Source of the DNA: Elusimicrobiota bacterium
GTDB taxonomy: Bacteria > Elusimicrobiota > Elusimicrobia > UBA1565 > JACRDR01
Direction: 5' to 3'
Length of the DNA: 13,187 nucleotides
NCBI GenBank assembly: GCA_016207585.1
Contig: JACQPI010000220.1
Location: forward strand, 1 to 13,187
Part shown: positions 1 through 7,828 of the stretch, piece by piece
Layout of the letters: each line of letters opens with the position of its first letter
Numbering within the stretch: position 1 is the stretch's first letter
Translations under genes and position numbers: made by a program
The notes under the pieces: model-generated
Told to the model about the DNA's origin: nothing
Databases searched by the model: none
The model's input: the letters and a program-made list of their open reading frames with translations, nothing else

Positions 1-414
1 AAGCTGCTGCACGCCTACGCCGAGGCGACGGTCCCCAAGGTCAGCGTCGTGCTGCGCAAGGCCTACGGCGGCGCCTACATCGCGATGAGCTCCAAGTACC
101 TGCGGGGGGACTTCAATTTCGCCCTGCCCTCGGCCGAGATCGCGGTGATGGGCCCCAAGGGCGCCGTCGAGATACTCTACTCGCGAGAGATCGCGGCGGC
201 GAAGACTCCGGAGGAGCGGGCCGCGCTCAGGGAGAATCTCGCCAAGGAATACGCCGACAAATTCGCCTCGCCTTATCAGACGGCATCGAGCGGCTCGGTG
301 GACGAGGTGATCGAGCCCAGCCAGATGCGCTATAAGGTAATCCGGGCCTTCAAATTCCTCAAGGAGAAGCGCCGGCCCGGCGAACACGCCAATTTCGGCA
401 ACCTCCCTCTATAA
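1..414 (+). CDS. Acyl-CoA (propionyl-CoA type) carboxylase carboxyltransferase subunit, C-terminal part, 5' end outside window
   Basis: Frame 1 is open from the first base to a TAA at 412-414, giving 137 visible residues of a protein that normally has about 510-520, so roughly the last quarter is present. The visible part carries the family signature RKAYGGAYIAMSS (residues 19-31), followed by LRGDFNFALPSAEIAVMGPKGA, and ends with the typical VIEPSQMR...GNLPL tail of PccB/MmdA-type subunits. The family transfers carboxyl from carboxybiotin to an acyl-CoA, or the reverse in methylmalonyl-CoA decarboxylase; the C-terminal half binds the biotin side. The residue after AYGGAY is Ile (codon 79-81), where propionyl-specific PccB has Asp. 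The gene converges on the minus-strand operon and its stop overlaps the stop of that gene by 6 bp. It is likely housekeeping and unrelated to the operon. PccB versus MmdA cannot be separated from this fragment. Confidence 0.93.
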   Translation, partial: KLLHAYAEATVPKVSVVLRKAYGGAYIAMSSKYLRGDFNFALPSAEIAVMGPKGAVEILYSREIAAAKTPEERAALRENLAKEYADKFASPYQTASSGSVDEVIEPSQMRYKVIRAFKFLKEKRRPGEHANFGNLPL

Positions 415-1626
415 GCCGCAACGAGCCTTCGCCCCGTCTTGGGGAGCGTCTATATAGAGCAGCCTCCAGAGCCCGAAGTATTCGTCAAGGTACTCCCGGA
501 ATAGGCCTTGGGCGGAAATATTCTTGAAGTCGAGCACCACGAAGGATTTGCTGAAGACGATATAGTCTCGGCCCTTCCCGCGCTTCCAGCGCATCGCGGG
601 GTAGTACGCGCTGGGCAAAAAGCGCGCGTCCAGCACCTGTTTCAACACCTTCGGGTGGTAGGCGTCCACCAAGAGCTCGAGATAGCGGACGCCGCGCTCC
701 TCGAGGAATATCACGATGGAATTGAGCAGGTGGGTCAGGTCGGGGTTCTTCTCGTGGCCGCCGATGATGACCGCGTGGTGGTCGGACCTAGAGTGGTGGA
801 GATATATTTCGGCCGGCGGGTCCCGGCTGACCAAGAGCAGGTTCGGCTTATGGAACGGAAAAAACTGCATATGCAGTTTCCGTTCCGACTTCAGGCGCTC
901 CCAGCGTTCCAGGATGAAGTTCGGGGCCTCGACATGCTCGAACTCCATCCATCCTCCCGAGTAAGGAGACGGCGGGGTGAGCGCCAGTTCATGCCACTGG
1001 GCGTCCTCAAGTCCCGCGGCCTTCCTGACGATATCGTAAAAGGGTTTCAGCGCCGTGGGAAGTTTGGGCGGAGTGATTCGACGAGACAGAGCTCCGTCCT
1101 GGAAATAGGCGCTGAGGCAGTGCGTTTCATAGTTATCCACCTTCCGCACATTGGGGAAGACTCCGAGTTCCTTGAAACCTAGGTTTTTAAGCAGTTTTTG
1201 GGGAGCCGCTGAGATGGTCCGAGCCGTCGCGTAGACGCTGTTGGCTTGTCCCGTCTCCTCCACCAGGTGCCGGATGCCCATGCCGATCGCGCGCTGGGTC
1301 AGGCCCGAGCCCCGGAATTGTGGATGCACGACCGCGCCGAATACCTTGGCCAGCTTGACATCCGGATCCACGCAGAAGATGACGGAACTCACCAGCCTTC
1401 CGTCCGTCTCGCCCACGAGCCAAGAATAGTTTTCCTTATGGAGCGAGTCGACCGTCTCGTGGGCGTCGTAGATGATGCTGAGCGGATATTTCCCCTGATA
1501 CACCTCGTTGTAGAGGGCGCGGATTGAAGGGGCGTCCGCCGGGGCGGCCAGACGCACGAGAGCTTTGCGGCCGCCTTGCAGGGGAGCTTGGAGCCTGAGA
1601 TCGGGTCGCGAGAAGGAGGAGGGCAT
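409..1626 (-). CDS. Double-GNAT acyltransferase-like protein, last gene of operon
   Basis: Encodes 405 residues. The frame is open further upstream, but the extension would lie inside the previous gene. The ATG at 1626 starts one base after that gene's TAG, so it is the natural start, although no strong Shine-Dalgarno is visible. Residues about 22-160 form a GNAT domain: VRLAAPADAPSIRALYNEVY at the start, acetyl-CoA motif A HPQFRGSGLTQRA (101-113), and a C-terminal LLKNLGFKELGVFPN (145-159). A second half (about 180-370) carries the conserved RKLHMQFFPF (249-258) and a GNAT-like ending LELLVDA...GRDYIVFSKS (316-361). The same two-part plan recurs in the genes at 1628-2764 and 7825-9324. Acyl donor and acceptor are unknown. 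This copy keeps the GxG of motif A, so it is the one most likely to bind acetyl-CoA or another acyl thioester. It lies 1 nt downstream of its paralog and is presumably co-transcribed with it. Confidence 0.85.
   Translation of the reverse strand: MPSSFSRPDLRLQAPLQGGRKALVRLAAPADAPSIRALYNEVYQGKYPLSIIYDAHETVDSLHKENYSWLVGETDGRLVSSVIFCVDPDVKLAKVFGAVVHPQFRGSGLTQRAIGMGIRHLVEETGQANSVYATARTISAAPQKLLKNLGFKELGVFPNVRKVDNYETHCLSAYFQDGALSRRITPPKLPTALKPFYDIVRKAAGLEDAQWHELALTPPSPYSGGWMEFEHVEAPNFILERWERLKSERKLHMQFFPFHKPNLLLVSRDPPAEIYLHHSRSDHHAVIIGGHEKNPDLTHLLNSIVIFLEERGVRYLELLVDAYHPKVLKQVLDARFLPSAYYPAMRWKRGKGRDYIVFSKSFVVLDFKNISAQGLFREYLDEYFGLWRLLYIDAPQDGAKARCGL
852..886. repeat. Near-perfect inverted repeat inside a double-GNAT gene
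   Basis: AAACTGCAT (862-870) and ATGCAGTTT (871-879) form a perfect 18-bp palindrome, flanked by GGAACGG (852-858) and CCGTTCC (880-886) with a three-A bulge (859-861) on one side. The stem is 16 bp in all, with no loop. It codes for the conserved ERKLHMQFF segment, so coding constraint may explain part of it. Confidence 0.8.
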
Positions 1627-1627
1627 T

Positions 1628-2764
1628 CTAGGAGACAGACGAGCGCGCCGCGCAGAACTCTTGGAGATACCTCGCATAGGGCTTGGGGCCCGCCGGATGC
1701 AAGTCGCCGGTACGTTCCAACGAACGGGCGAAGACGACGTAGTCGCGACGGGTCTCGCCGTCGCTTCTAAGACATGGAAAATAACCGCAGGGAGCGTAGC
1801 CGGCGCGCAGGATGGCCTCGATGCTTGACGCATCCGATGCGTCGTTGATGATCTCGATATAGGCGACGCCGTATTCATGGAGTCGATCCGATAGGGCGCG
1901 GTAGAGGGCTATCGGATTGACCGAAACGGTGATATGCTCCCCAAGGATGGCCGCGAAGCGGGTCGCGGGAAAAAAGGCGGCAAAGACCTCGATCCCCTGG
2001 TCCGGGCTGGTAAAAAGCACGTTGGGCGTTTGGAAGGGGTAGAAGTTGACCGAGAGTTTCCGGCGCTCCCTGAGCCCGCGAAACTTTTCGGCCACGAACA
2101 AAGGAGCCTCTATCCTTTCGATCGCCGGGAGATCCATCGATAGGTCGGGCAACCTGGGGATGGAGGCTTTCGGGAGCTCGCCGAGACCGCAGGCCCGGCG
2201 GGCGAGAGCGTAGAAGGGCTCGACGGCGGGGTGAATCGCGAAGCCGGAGTAACGCTTGCGGGAGAGAACGTCGGGAGCGTACCAGACGCTCAAGCCGTTG
2301 AGCTTGGAAGGATCCGCGGAGACGGCGCTCGGGAAGACTCCCAGCACCTTGAAGCCGTGCTCCAGCGTCAGCTCCTGCTGCTCCAGAGTCACGGTACGGG
2401 TCGTGCAGTACACCACGTCTACGGAGTCCCGGCGCCTCAGCTCTTGCATGAGCAAGGCCAGGGCGCCGTTTAAAAGTTCATGGCGATTGTCTTGGAACGG
2501 CGCGGCCAGCATCCGATGTATCTTGCCGAGGCGGTTTTCCGCCTCTAGGGTTATGGAGACCGCCGCCAGGATTTCGCCTCCTCGTTGGGAGAGCGCCCAT
2601 ACCCGGCGGTTGTCGCGCATTTCTTCGGATAATCGGCCGGGATCCAACGGGCGCCGCGTTTTATGCGCGTCGTCGAGCTCAGTCCGGTCGAGCCGCGCGA
2701 TCGCGGGAGCATCCTCTGGGGATGCGATTCGATAGAGGGGGCCGGACCGAGACGTCTTATGCAT
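1628..2764 (-). CDS. Double-GNAT-like protein with degenerate acyl-CoA motif
   Basis: Encodes 378 residues from an ATG at 2764 (MHKTSRS...), which overlaps the end of the MFS gene by 8 bp (ATGCATAA). A longer open frame reaches 2839 but would run deeper into the MFS gene. The protein is a paralog of the next gene (409-1626): both share VxxTTRT-like and GFKxLGVFP segments (here 118-145), the VEPFYxxxRxAxGL block (181-194), RKLSVNFYPF (235-244) and a terminal IEIINDA...RDYVVFARS (303-348). This supports a tandem double-GNAT fold. The segment aligned with motif A reads APFQDNRHELLNG (88-100) and lacks the RxxGxG/A loop that grips the pyrophosphate of acetyl-CoA. It may therefore be a non-catalytic partner or use a different donor. 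The fold assignment is inference from homology to its neighbour. Confidence 0.82.
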   Translation of the reverse strand: MHKTSRSGPLYRIASPEDAPAIARLDRTELDDAHKTRRPLDPGRLSEEMRDNRRVWALSQRGGEILAAVSITLEAENRLGKIHRMLAAPFQDNRHELLNGALALLMQELRRRDSVDVVYCTTRTVTLEQQELTLEHGFKVLGVFPSAVSADPSKLNGLSVWYAPDVLSRKRYSGFAIHPAVEPFYALARRACGLGELPKASIPRLPDLSMDLPAIERIEAPLFVAEKFRGLRERRKLSVNFYPFQTPNVLFTSPDQGIEVFAAFFPATRFAAILGEHITVSVNPIALYRALSDRLHEYGVAYIEIINDASDASSIEAILRAGYAPCGYFPCLRSDGETRRDYVVFARSLERTGDLHPAGPKPYARYLQEFCAARSSVS

Positions 2765-4073
2765 TGGAAGGTCCGATTCCCGCCGCGATCGCGGACGTCG
2801 TGCCCGCGGGTGCGCGCGCCGCGGGAAGAGGCAGCGCATCCTTGCCCGCGGCCTTCGGGGATTCCTCCTCCAGGGCTAAAAACAGGAAATAGCCCGCGAG
2901 GCTCAGGACGCCGACGCCCTGGATAATGCAGACCTTGGGCGGCGACAGGCGGTCCGCCAAGAGCCCGAACAAAAAGTAGGCGAGCGGGAATGTAAAGCTC
3001 AGGATCGCCTGCGTCACCGCGAAGAAGCGGCCTTTCCACTCCGGGCGGACGATCTCCTGATAGAGAGCGACGGATTTGACGTTATTGACGCCCAAGGCGG
3101 CTCCGGCGCAAAAGAGAAGCGCGGCGAACAAGACCCGCTCCACGATGAGTCCCTGCAGGAGCAGGCACAGGCCCATCGAGAAAAAACAGGCGGCCCCCAG
3201 ATGGAGGATGTTGTTGGGGAACCGCGACCATTTGGAGGATAAGGTCCCCGTCAAGAGGCCTATCCACAGGCTGGCCTCCAACTGGCCCAGCAGGGAGGCT
3301 CCGCCGCCCAGGGTTTCCTTGGTGTAGAGCGGGAGGATGACCAGGATGGGGGTCATGAAAAAATTAGCGAGGCTCGAGCCAATGAGGGTTTTGCGGATCA
3401 AGGGCATCCGCCTCAGGATTTCCCACCCCGAAATATCGGCGCGGGCCGCTTCGGCGCTTTCGTTTCGCCCGACTCGGTATTTGAGTTTTAAGAAGGAGTT
3501 GAAGACCGCCGATGCGGCGAAGCTCAGGGCGTTGAGCCAGACGACCCCCAAAAGCCCCGCGCGATCGATCAAGAGGGCTCCCGCCACTGCGCCGCCGAAG
3601 CTCGCCAGGTACTGAGTCGACGACTGGAGGGCGACCGCCTCCTCGATGTCCTCGGGGGAAACCGCTTCCGAGACCGCCTTGTTCAGCGTGGGATCGAAAA
3701 AGGCTTGGAGGAGCGCGACGGCGAATCCCGTCCCATAGACCCAGGCCAAGCTCAGGCGGGAGGCGAGCAGGCATAGTCCGACGGTCGCTACGGCCAACGA
3801 GGATAAAATGTCGCAAGACACCAGGAGAGGCTTGGAATCGCCGCGATCGACGCAGCGCCCTATGAGCTTGACGAACAGCAGCGCCGGAACGGCGCCCGCC
3901 ACCATGAAGAGGCCGGCATGCCGGCCCGCCCCGTCCGTCGAGGCGGTGATGATCCACCAGAGCATCGCGATCTGGTACATGCGCGTACCCGCCTGGCTCA
4001 AAACCTGGCCGAGCCAGATCAGGCCCATATCGCGATTGCGCAAGATAAGCGGAGGACTAACGCCGGTTCTCAT
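2757..4073 (-). CDS. MFS transporter, probable exporter (DHA3/MFS_3-like)
   Basis: Encodes 438 residues with about a dozen hydrophobic stretches, as expected for an inner-membrane major facilitator. The loop between helices 2 and 3 carries the MFS motif GRCVDRGDSKPLLVSCD (72-88). AFFDPTLNKAVSEAVSP (124-140) resembles the conserved segment of the MFS_3 family, which contains macrolide and siderophore exporters. A polar central loop (about 198-225) separates the two six-helix halves, and the tail after residue 402 is an Ala/Pro-rich cytoplasmic extension. The ATG at 4073 lies 9 nt after the stop of the LuxC fusion gene with no clear Shine-Dalgarno, so translational coupling is likely. Its place inside the biosynthetic operon suggests it exports the pathway product, or a toxic intermediate; direction and substrate are inferred from family and context only. 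Confidence 0.9.
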   Translation of the reverse strand: MRTGVSPPLILRNRDMGLIWLGQVLSQAGTRMYQIAMLWWIITASTDGAGRHAGLFMVAGAVPALLFVKLIGRCVDRGDSKPLLVSCDILSSLAVATVGLCLLASRLSLAWVYGTGFAVALLQAFFDPTLNKAVSEAVSPEDIEEAVALQSSTQYLASFGGAVAGALLIDRAGLLGVVWLNALSFAASAVFNSFLKLKYRVGRNESAEAARADISGWEILRRMPLIRKTLIGSSLANFFMTPILVILPLYTKETLGGGASLLGQLEASLWIGLLTGTLSSKWSRFPNNILHLGAACFFSMGLCLLLQGLIVERVLFAALLFCAGAALGVNNVKSVALYQEIVRPEWKGRFFAVTQAILSFTFPLAYFLFGLLADRLSPPKVCIIQGVGVLSLAGYFLFLALEEESPKAAGKDALPLPAARAPAGTTSAIAAGIGPSNA

Positions 4074-4082
4074 GGGCTGATT

Positions 4083-6695
4083 TCAGGCCCTCTCATCCAC
4101 TACGCTCTTCACCTTGCCGCTGCGGGCGTTCCTGGGCAGCTCGCCGGGCCGATACAGCTCGACGTGAAGCTGGGAGAGGGTTCCCTCGTCGAGCCTCTCC
4201 CGCAGCTTGTCCAGGGATTTCAGCAGGGCCTCCCGGATGCCGGTCTTGAGCCGTTCGGATGGGTCATCGGACTCCGCGCGCAGGATGATGGACTCCCCGT
4301 TTTCGTCGTTGCGGGCCGCCAACTGCACGGTCGAGAGGGGCAGTTCGGCGAGCGCTCGAGCGAAATCCCGGTAATGGACGTTCATCATTGCGACCGAGAG
4401 GATGTCGTCGGCCCGGCCCAGGTATTCGAAGACCCGGGCCCGCCGGCCGCAGGGGCAGGGGTCGGAAACGATGCGGCCCTGGTCCCCGATCGCGTAGCGG
4501 ATCAGCGGAAACGCATGCTTGAGCAGGCTCGTGATCAGGATGCGGCCGGCCGTGCCGTCGGGCACGGGTCGCCCCGACTCGTCTACGATCTCCAGATAGT
4601 TGAAATCATCCACGGCATGGTGGAGGGCGCCGCTCATATGGGCGCATTGGTAGCCGATCTGGCCGCCGTCGTTGGCTCCGAGGACCGAGGCGATGCGCTG
4701 CGTCCGAAGCTCCGTTTCGAGCCAGCGGCGGTCGGAGGGGCTTAACGGGGCGCCGGCGTAGACGACCTTCTCCAAGGTCAGTTCGGAGCCGAGTTTTTTA
4801 GCCGCGCGCAGGAACGGGATGAGCTGGGAGGGGATTCCCTGGACGGCGTTGATCGCGAACTTCCTCCATGCCAGGAGGAACGCCTCCGGTTTGGAGTTAC
4901 CGGCGAAGGCGAAGCTGGCGAGTCCCACGCGCGCGTTGATGTGGTCGAAGGAGACGAAGCTGCCATAAAGGTCTCCCGCCAGCATGAAGTTGGCCAGACG
5001 GTCCGTCTCCCGGAGACCGAGGGACGCGAATATCCCGGCCGCGTGAGACACCAGATTTTCCCAATCATGGCGGTCGTAGATCGAAAATTTGGGTTCTCCG
5101 GTCGAGCCGCCGCTGCGGGAGACGTACCCGCCTTGCCAGGGGCCGGTCGCCAGGCCCTCGCCCTGGGGCGGCATGTTGGCTTCCATCTCCTCGCGCGTGA
5201 GGATCGGCAGCCGGGGCAGGTCGGCCGCCGTTTGAATCTGAATTCCTTGAAGCCTCCTGCGGTAAAACGGGGAAAGCGCCGCCCTGTCGATGAGCCGGCG
5301 CAGCCTTCCATCGATGAGGCGCCGCTTGTCGTCGCTCGACAGGGAGGAGGCCGGATCCCAGTCTTCCGGGACGTCCAGACGGGCCAGGCAGAGATGCTTG
5401 AATTGGGGAAGATCGTAGCGCCCATCATGGGGGTCGTCGATTTCTCCCTCCGCCATCTTTCCGAGCTCCACGACGCGCAAGGCTCCCGCGCGCAGCAGGC
5501 GGCGACACAGCTGCGCCTGCTCCATTTGAGAGGCGGCCAGGCCGACCGTCTGGATGTAGCCTCTCAGGGGCCGCATCGCGCCGACGACCTCGTCGAAATC
5601 GTCGAAGGCGACGACGCGCAGGGTCCGGTGGAGCGGGGAGGGCTCGATGGCGGGGTCGCGGTCCAGGAGCACGGTCCAGTCCAGCCCTCGGGCGGACTCC
5701 AGAAGCGCTCCCTCCCCGCGGGCCTCGGCCACCTCGAAGACGGAGCGGATCTTCCGTATCTCGACGGCGCTGTCGGCGTCGATGCGTCCCGGCGGCAGGG
5801 CCTTGGCGGCTTCCGAGAACGCCTGCGGCAGCGCCGAGACCAGGCGTTTGGCCTCCTCGAGTCCCTGGACGTAGCAAAGCTGCGGCGCGGTGCAGGCGTT
5901 TTGGTCCCACAGGCTCGCCTCCCGGGCCAGACAGCCCGCCCAGAATTCCGGAGCGCGCCTTCGCAGGCCTTCCCGGGTCACGAGGCCGAAGCTCAGCTTG
6001 GGGCCGAACACGATGAGCCGGGTCCTGGCGGGGAGGCGGTCGCGGTAGGCTCGAACCGCCTCCTCTCCTCCCCACACCACGACGGCGTCGACTCTTTTTT
6101 TGAATTCCTCGATGACATCGGCCTGGGAGGAGGAATACTCCACCACGGCGAGCGCCTGGGAGAGAAAATCCTCCTCGTCGCATTCCCGCAGCGAGGCCAC
6201 GAGCCTGGGGAGAAAGATGTTATCGGAGGAAGACATCTTGAGGATATTGACGTTTCCCGTGATCAGGCCTTCGACCAGCGATCCCGCTGCCCCCACGAAG
6301 ACGTTGCCTGCCAGGACGTGCAGAACGATTCCCAGCGGCTCCCAATGGGCGGCGCCGAGTCCTTCGTTGAGGGATCCCCGGAGCTCCGTCCGCAGTTTTT
6401 TCTGTAGGAATTCCGGATCGAAGGTCCAGCAGAGCTCCTCGATGCCGCGCCGGACCATCTCGGGGGAGAAACCCGTGACCCCGGGCAGGAGGCTCTCGCA
6501 GGCCCGCCGATGACTGTAGCTCGGGTCCAGCCAGCGCCGGCGCACGCGCCCCAGGAGGCGCAAAGTTTTGTCCAGGGGGTAGTCCGCCAGGCGTTCGCGC
6601 CACGTCTCGGCTTGACGACATAGCCGGGCGGCCTCATCGGCCGTCAGGGCGGAAGTCTCCTCACGCCATTCTCCAAAGAGATATTGGGTTTTCAC
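4083..6695 (-). CDS. Fusion of LuxC-type acyl-CoA reductase and PaaK/CapK-type adenylate-forming ligase
   Basis: Encodes 870 residues from a GTG at 6695, chosen because AAAGGA (6703-6708) sits 7 nt upstream and the stop of the LuxE-like gene is 2 nt away; the longer frame to 6737 would invade that gene. Residues about 1-435 match the LuxC acyl-CoA reductase family: EPLGIVLHVLAGNVF (119-133), a GNVNILKMSS nucleotide-binding region, and WDQNACTAP with the presumed catalytic Cys268. LuxC forms an acyl-enzyme thioester and reduces it with NADPH to an aldehyde. Residues about 450-870 are an adenylation domain: P-loop SRSGGSTGEPK (526-536), RYAIGDQGR with Asp738, CPCGR (747-751), LGRADDIL, and a closing SGKVK with the probable catalytic Lys861. 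LuxC is normally a separate protein of about 480 residues. The fusion suggests that activation and reduction happen on one polypeptide, or that the ligase domain uses a different acid. Confidence 0.9.
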   Translation of the reverse strand: MKTQYLFGEWREETSALTADEAARLCRQAETWRERLADYPLDKTLRLLGRVRRRWLDPSYSHRRACESLLPGVTGFSPEMVRRGIEELCWTFDPEFLQKKLRTELRGSLNEGLGAAHWEPLGIVLHVLAGNVFVGAAGSLVEGLITGNVNILKMSSSDNIFLPRLVASLRECDEEDFLSQALAVVEYSSSQADVIEEFKKRVDAVVVWGGEEAVRAYRDRLPARTRLIVFGPKLSFGLVTREGLRRRAPEFWAGCLAREASLWDQNACTAPQLCYVQGLEEAKRLVSALPQAFSEAAKALPPGRIDADSAVEIRKIRSVFEVAEARGEGALLESARGLDWTVLLDRDPAIEPSPLHRTLRVVAFDDFDEVVGAMRPLRGYIQTVGLAASQMEQAQLCRRLLRAGALRVVELGKMAEGEIDDPHDGRYDLPQFKHLCLARLDVPEDWDPASSLSSDDKRRLIDGRLRRLIDRAALSPFYRRRLQGIQIQTAADLPRLPILTREEMEANMPPQGEGLATGPWQGGYVSRSGGSTGEPKFSIYDRHDWENLVSHAAGIFASLGLRETDRLANFMLAGDLYGSFVSFDHINARVGLASFAFAGNSKPEAFLLAWRKFAINAVQGIPSQLIPFLRAAKKLGSELTLEKVVYAGAPLSPSDRRWLETELRTQRIASVLGANDGGQIGYQCAHMSGALHHAVDDFNYLEIVDESGRPVPDGTAGRILITSLLKHAFPLIRYAIGDQGRIVSDPCPCGRRARVFEYLGRADDILSVAMMNVHYRDFARALAELPLSTVQLAARNDENGESIILRAESDDPSERLKTGIREALLKSLDKLRERLDEGTLSQLHVELYRPGELPRNARSGKVKSVVDERA

Positions 6696-6697
6696 GG

Positions 6698-7828
6698 TCA
6701 ATTCCTTTGGACGATCTCGCCGGCGTGGATGGCGCATCCTTTATGTTTGGTCAGACCGCCGCGTCCCACCAGCGCGAATGTGGGTGAATTATAGCCGCAA
6801 GGGCAGGGGTCCTCGTGGTGGAACCCCATGTCCGTCGAGAGGATGGCGAGGTTGGGCATCATCGCGTTGTAGGGAGCGACGAGCTCCAAAAGTCCCGTCC
6901 GGCCGGGGGGTGCCGGCTCCAGCGTGAGCGGATCTCGGATCAGCACGCGGCAGTAGGCGGGCACGTGGAATCGATGGCGGCGGCACTCAATGTAAGGGGC
7001 GCTGTGCTCGGCCATCCCGTAGCCGTCGCGGATGCGCTCCAACGGAAGGCCGAAGCTCTCGCTCGCCCTGCGCCTGAAGAAGTCGCGGGAGACGCGCTTG
7101 TCCTCCGCCGCCTTCCAGCCGCCGCCCGTGACCATCCAGCTTCCCGGGGGCAGCACGATGGGCTCGGAGATTTCGTCGAGCAGGTCATGGATGAAGCTCG
7201 GAATGCCGAAAATCCTGACGGGCCGGCCCTCGGTGGAGAATTCCCTCAGCGCGCGCAGCGCGTCTTGCTTCTGGAACGCCCATTCTCCCTGGGGATTTTT
7301 CCTTATGGCGTAGAAGCTGCGCGCTACCGGGGCGAAGCGCTGCTGGTTCTTGTCCGAAAAGGCGATGCCCAGGTCCTTGGCCTCCCGCGGGTCGTAGACG
7401 AACATGAGGTAATTCGTCGGCTCCTGGGAGACCAGCCCCTCCTCCTCCCACTGGGAGCTCAGCATCGCCTGGCAGCGATCGAGGCTTTCCGGGTCGAACC
7501 ATATCTGGGTCTTCTGGCCGCGCGTTCCAGACGACGTAAGCTTCAGGGCCGCGCGGTCCTGCGGGAGGGAGGTCAACAGGTAGCGCTTCATGGCGGTGAC
7601 GCCGAGCATGGGGAGCTTCCCGATGTCCGTCTCCTCCTTGAGCGACGCGGGATCGAAGCCGCGCCGGCGATAAAGAAAGGACAGCTCCGGGCAGCGCCGC
7701 TCATGGAACATGGCCATCTCCCGGCAGGCCGCGACCATGAGCCGGCTCTTCTCCTCGGACCAAACATGGGGTTCGCGGATCCTGCAGATTTTTTCCGCGT
7801 TCGGCAGCGAGGGGATGCTCTCCGTCAT
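6698..7828 (-). CDS. LuxE-type acyl-protein synthetase (acyl-AMP ligase)
   Basis: Encodes 376 residues, the usual LuxE length (about 370-380). The ATG overlaps the preceding stop as ATGA. Family features seen: P-loop LTSSGTRGQKT (97-107), TGGGWK (234-239), DGYGMAEH (268-275), STDMG (331-335), a CPCG segment (342-345), and KGCAIHAGE near the end with Cys365, 12th from the C-terminus. In luminous bacteria LuxE activates fatty acids as acyl-AMP, takes the acyl group on a cysteine close to its C-terminus, and hands it to LuxC. That cysteine's position is conserved here, so the protein is probably an active acyl-transferring partner of the LuxC domain encoded 2 nt downstream. No luciferase genes are nearby, so the role is not light production as far as this window shows. 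Acid chain length and type are unknown. Confidence 0.9.
   Translation of the reverse strand: MTESIPSLPNAEKICRIREPHVWSEEKSRLMVAACREMAMFHERRCPELSFLYRRRGFDPASLKEETDIGKLPMLGVTAMKRYLLTSLPQDRAALKLTSSGTRGQKTQIWFDPESLDRCQAMLSSQWEEEGLVSQEPTNYLMFVYDPREAKDLGIAFSDKNQQRFAPVARSFYAIRKNPQGEWAFQKQDALRALREFSTEGRPVRIFGIPSFIHDLLDEISEPIVLPPGSWMVTGGGWKAAEDKRVSRDFFRRRASESFGLPLERIRDGYGMAEHSAPYIECRRHRFHVPAYCRVLIRDPLTLEPAPPGRTGLLELVAPYNAMMPNLAILSTDMGFHHEDPCPCGYNSPTFALVGRGGLTKHKGCAIHAGEIVQRN
6703..6708 (-). promoter_or_regulatory. Shine-Dalgarno deciding the GTG start of the LuxC-ligase fusion
   Basis: AAAGGA on the minus strand lies 7 nt before the GTG at 6695, inside the end of the LuxE-like gene. It supports the 870-residue form over an 884-residue form that would begin at 6737. 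Confidence 0.65.

Noticed and set aside
1627..1878. N-terminal extension of the last double-GNAT protein
   Set aside because: The extra 84 residues would overlap the coding sequence of the upstream paralog by about 250 bp and show low-complexity shadow composition. The ATG at 1626, one base after the upstream stop, is preferred.
4941..6407. Long plus-strand open frame (488 residues) opposite the LuxC-ligase gene
   Set aside because: It lies wholly antisense to a gene with clear family motifs, has no recognisable domain and reflects the GC-rich codon pattern of the other strand. Other long plus-strand frames in the operon (for example 6815-7972, 9014-10138) were rejected for the same reason.
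4083..7828. Bioluminescence (lux) operon
   Set aside because: Only LuxC- and LuxE-like proteins are present. No LuxA, LuxB, LuxD or flavin reductase-like protein is encoded in the window.
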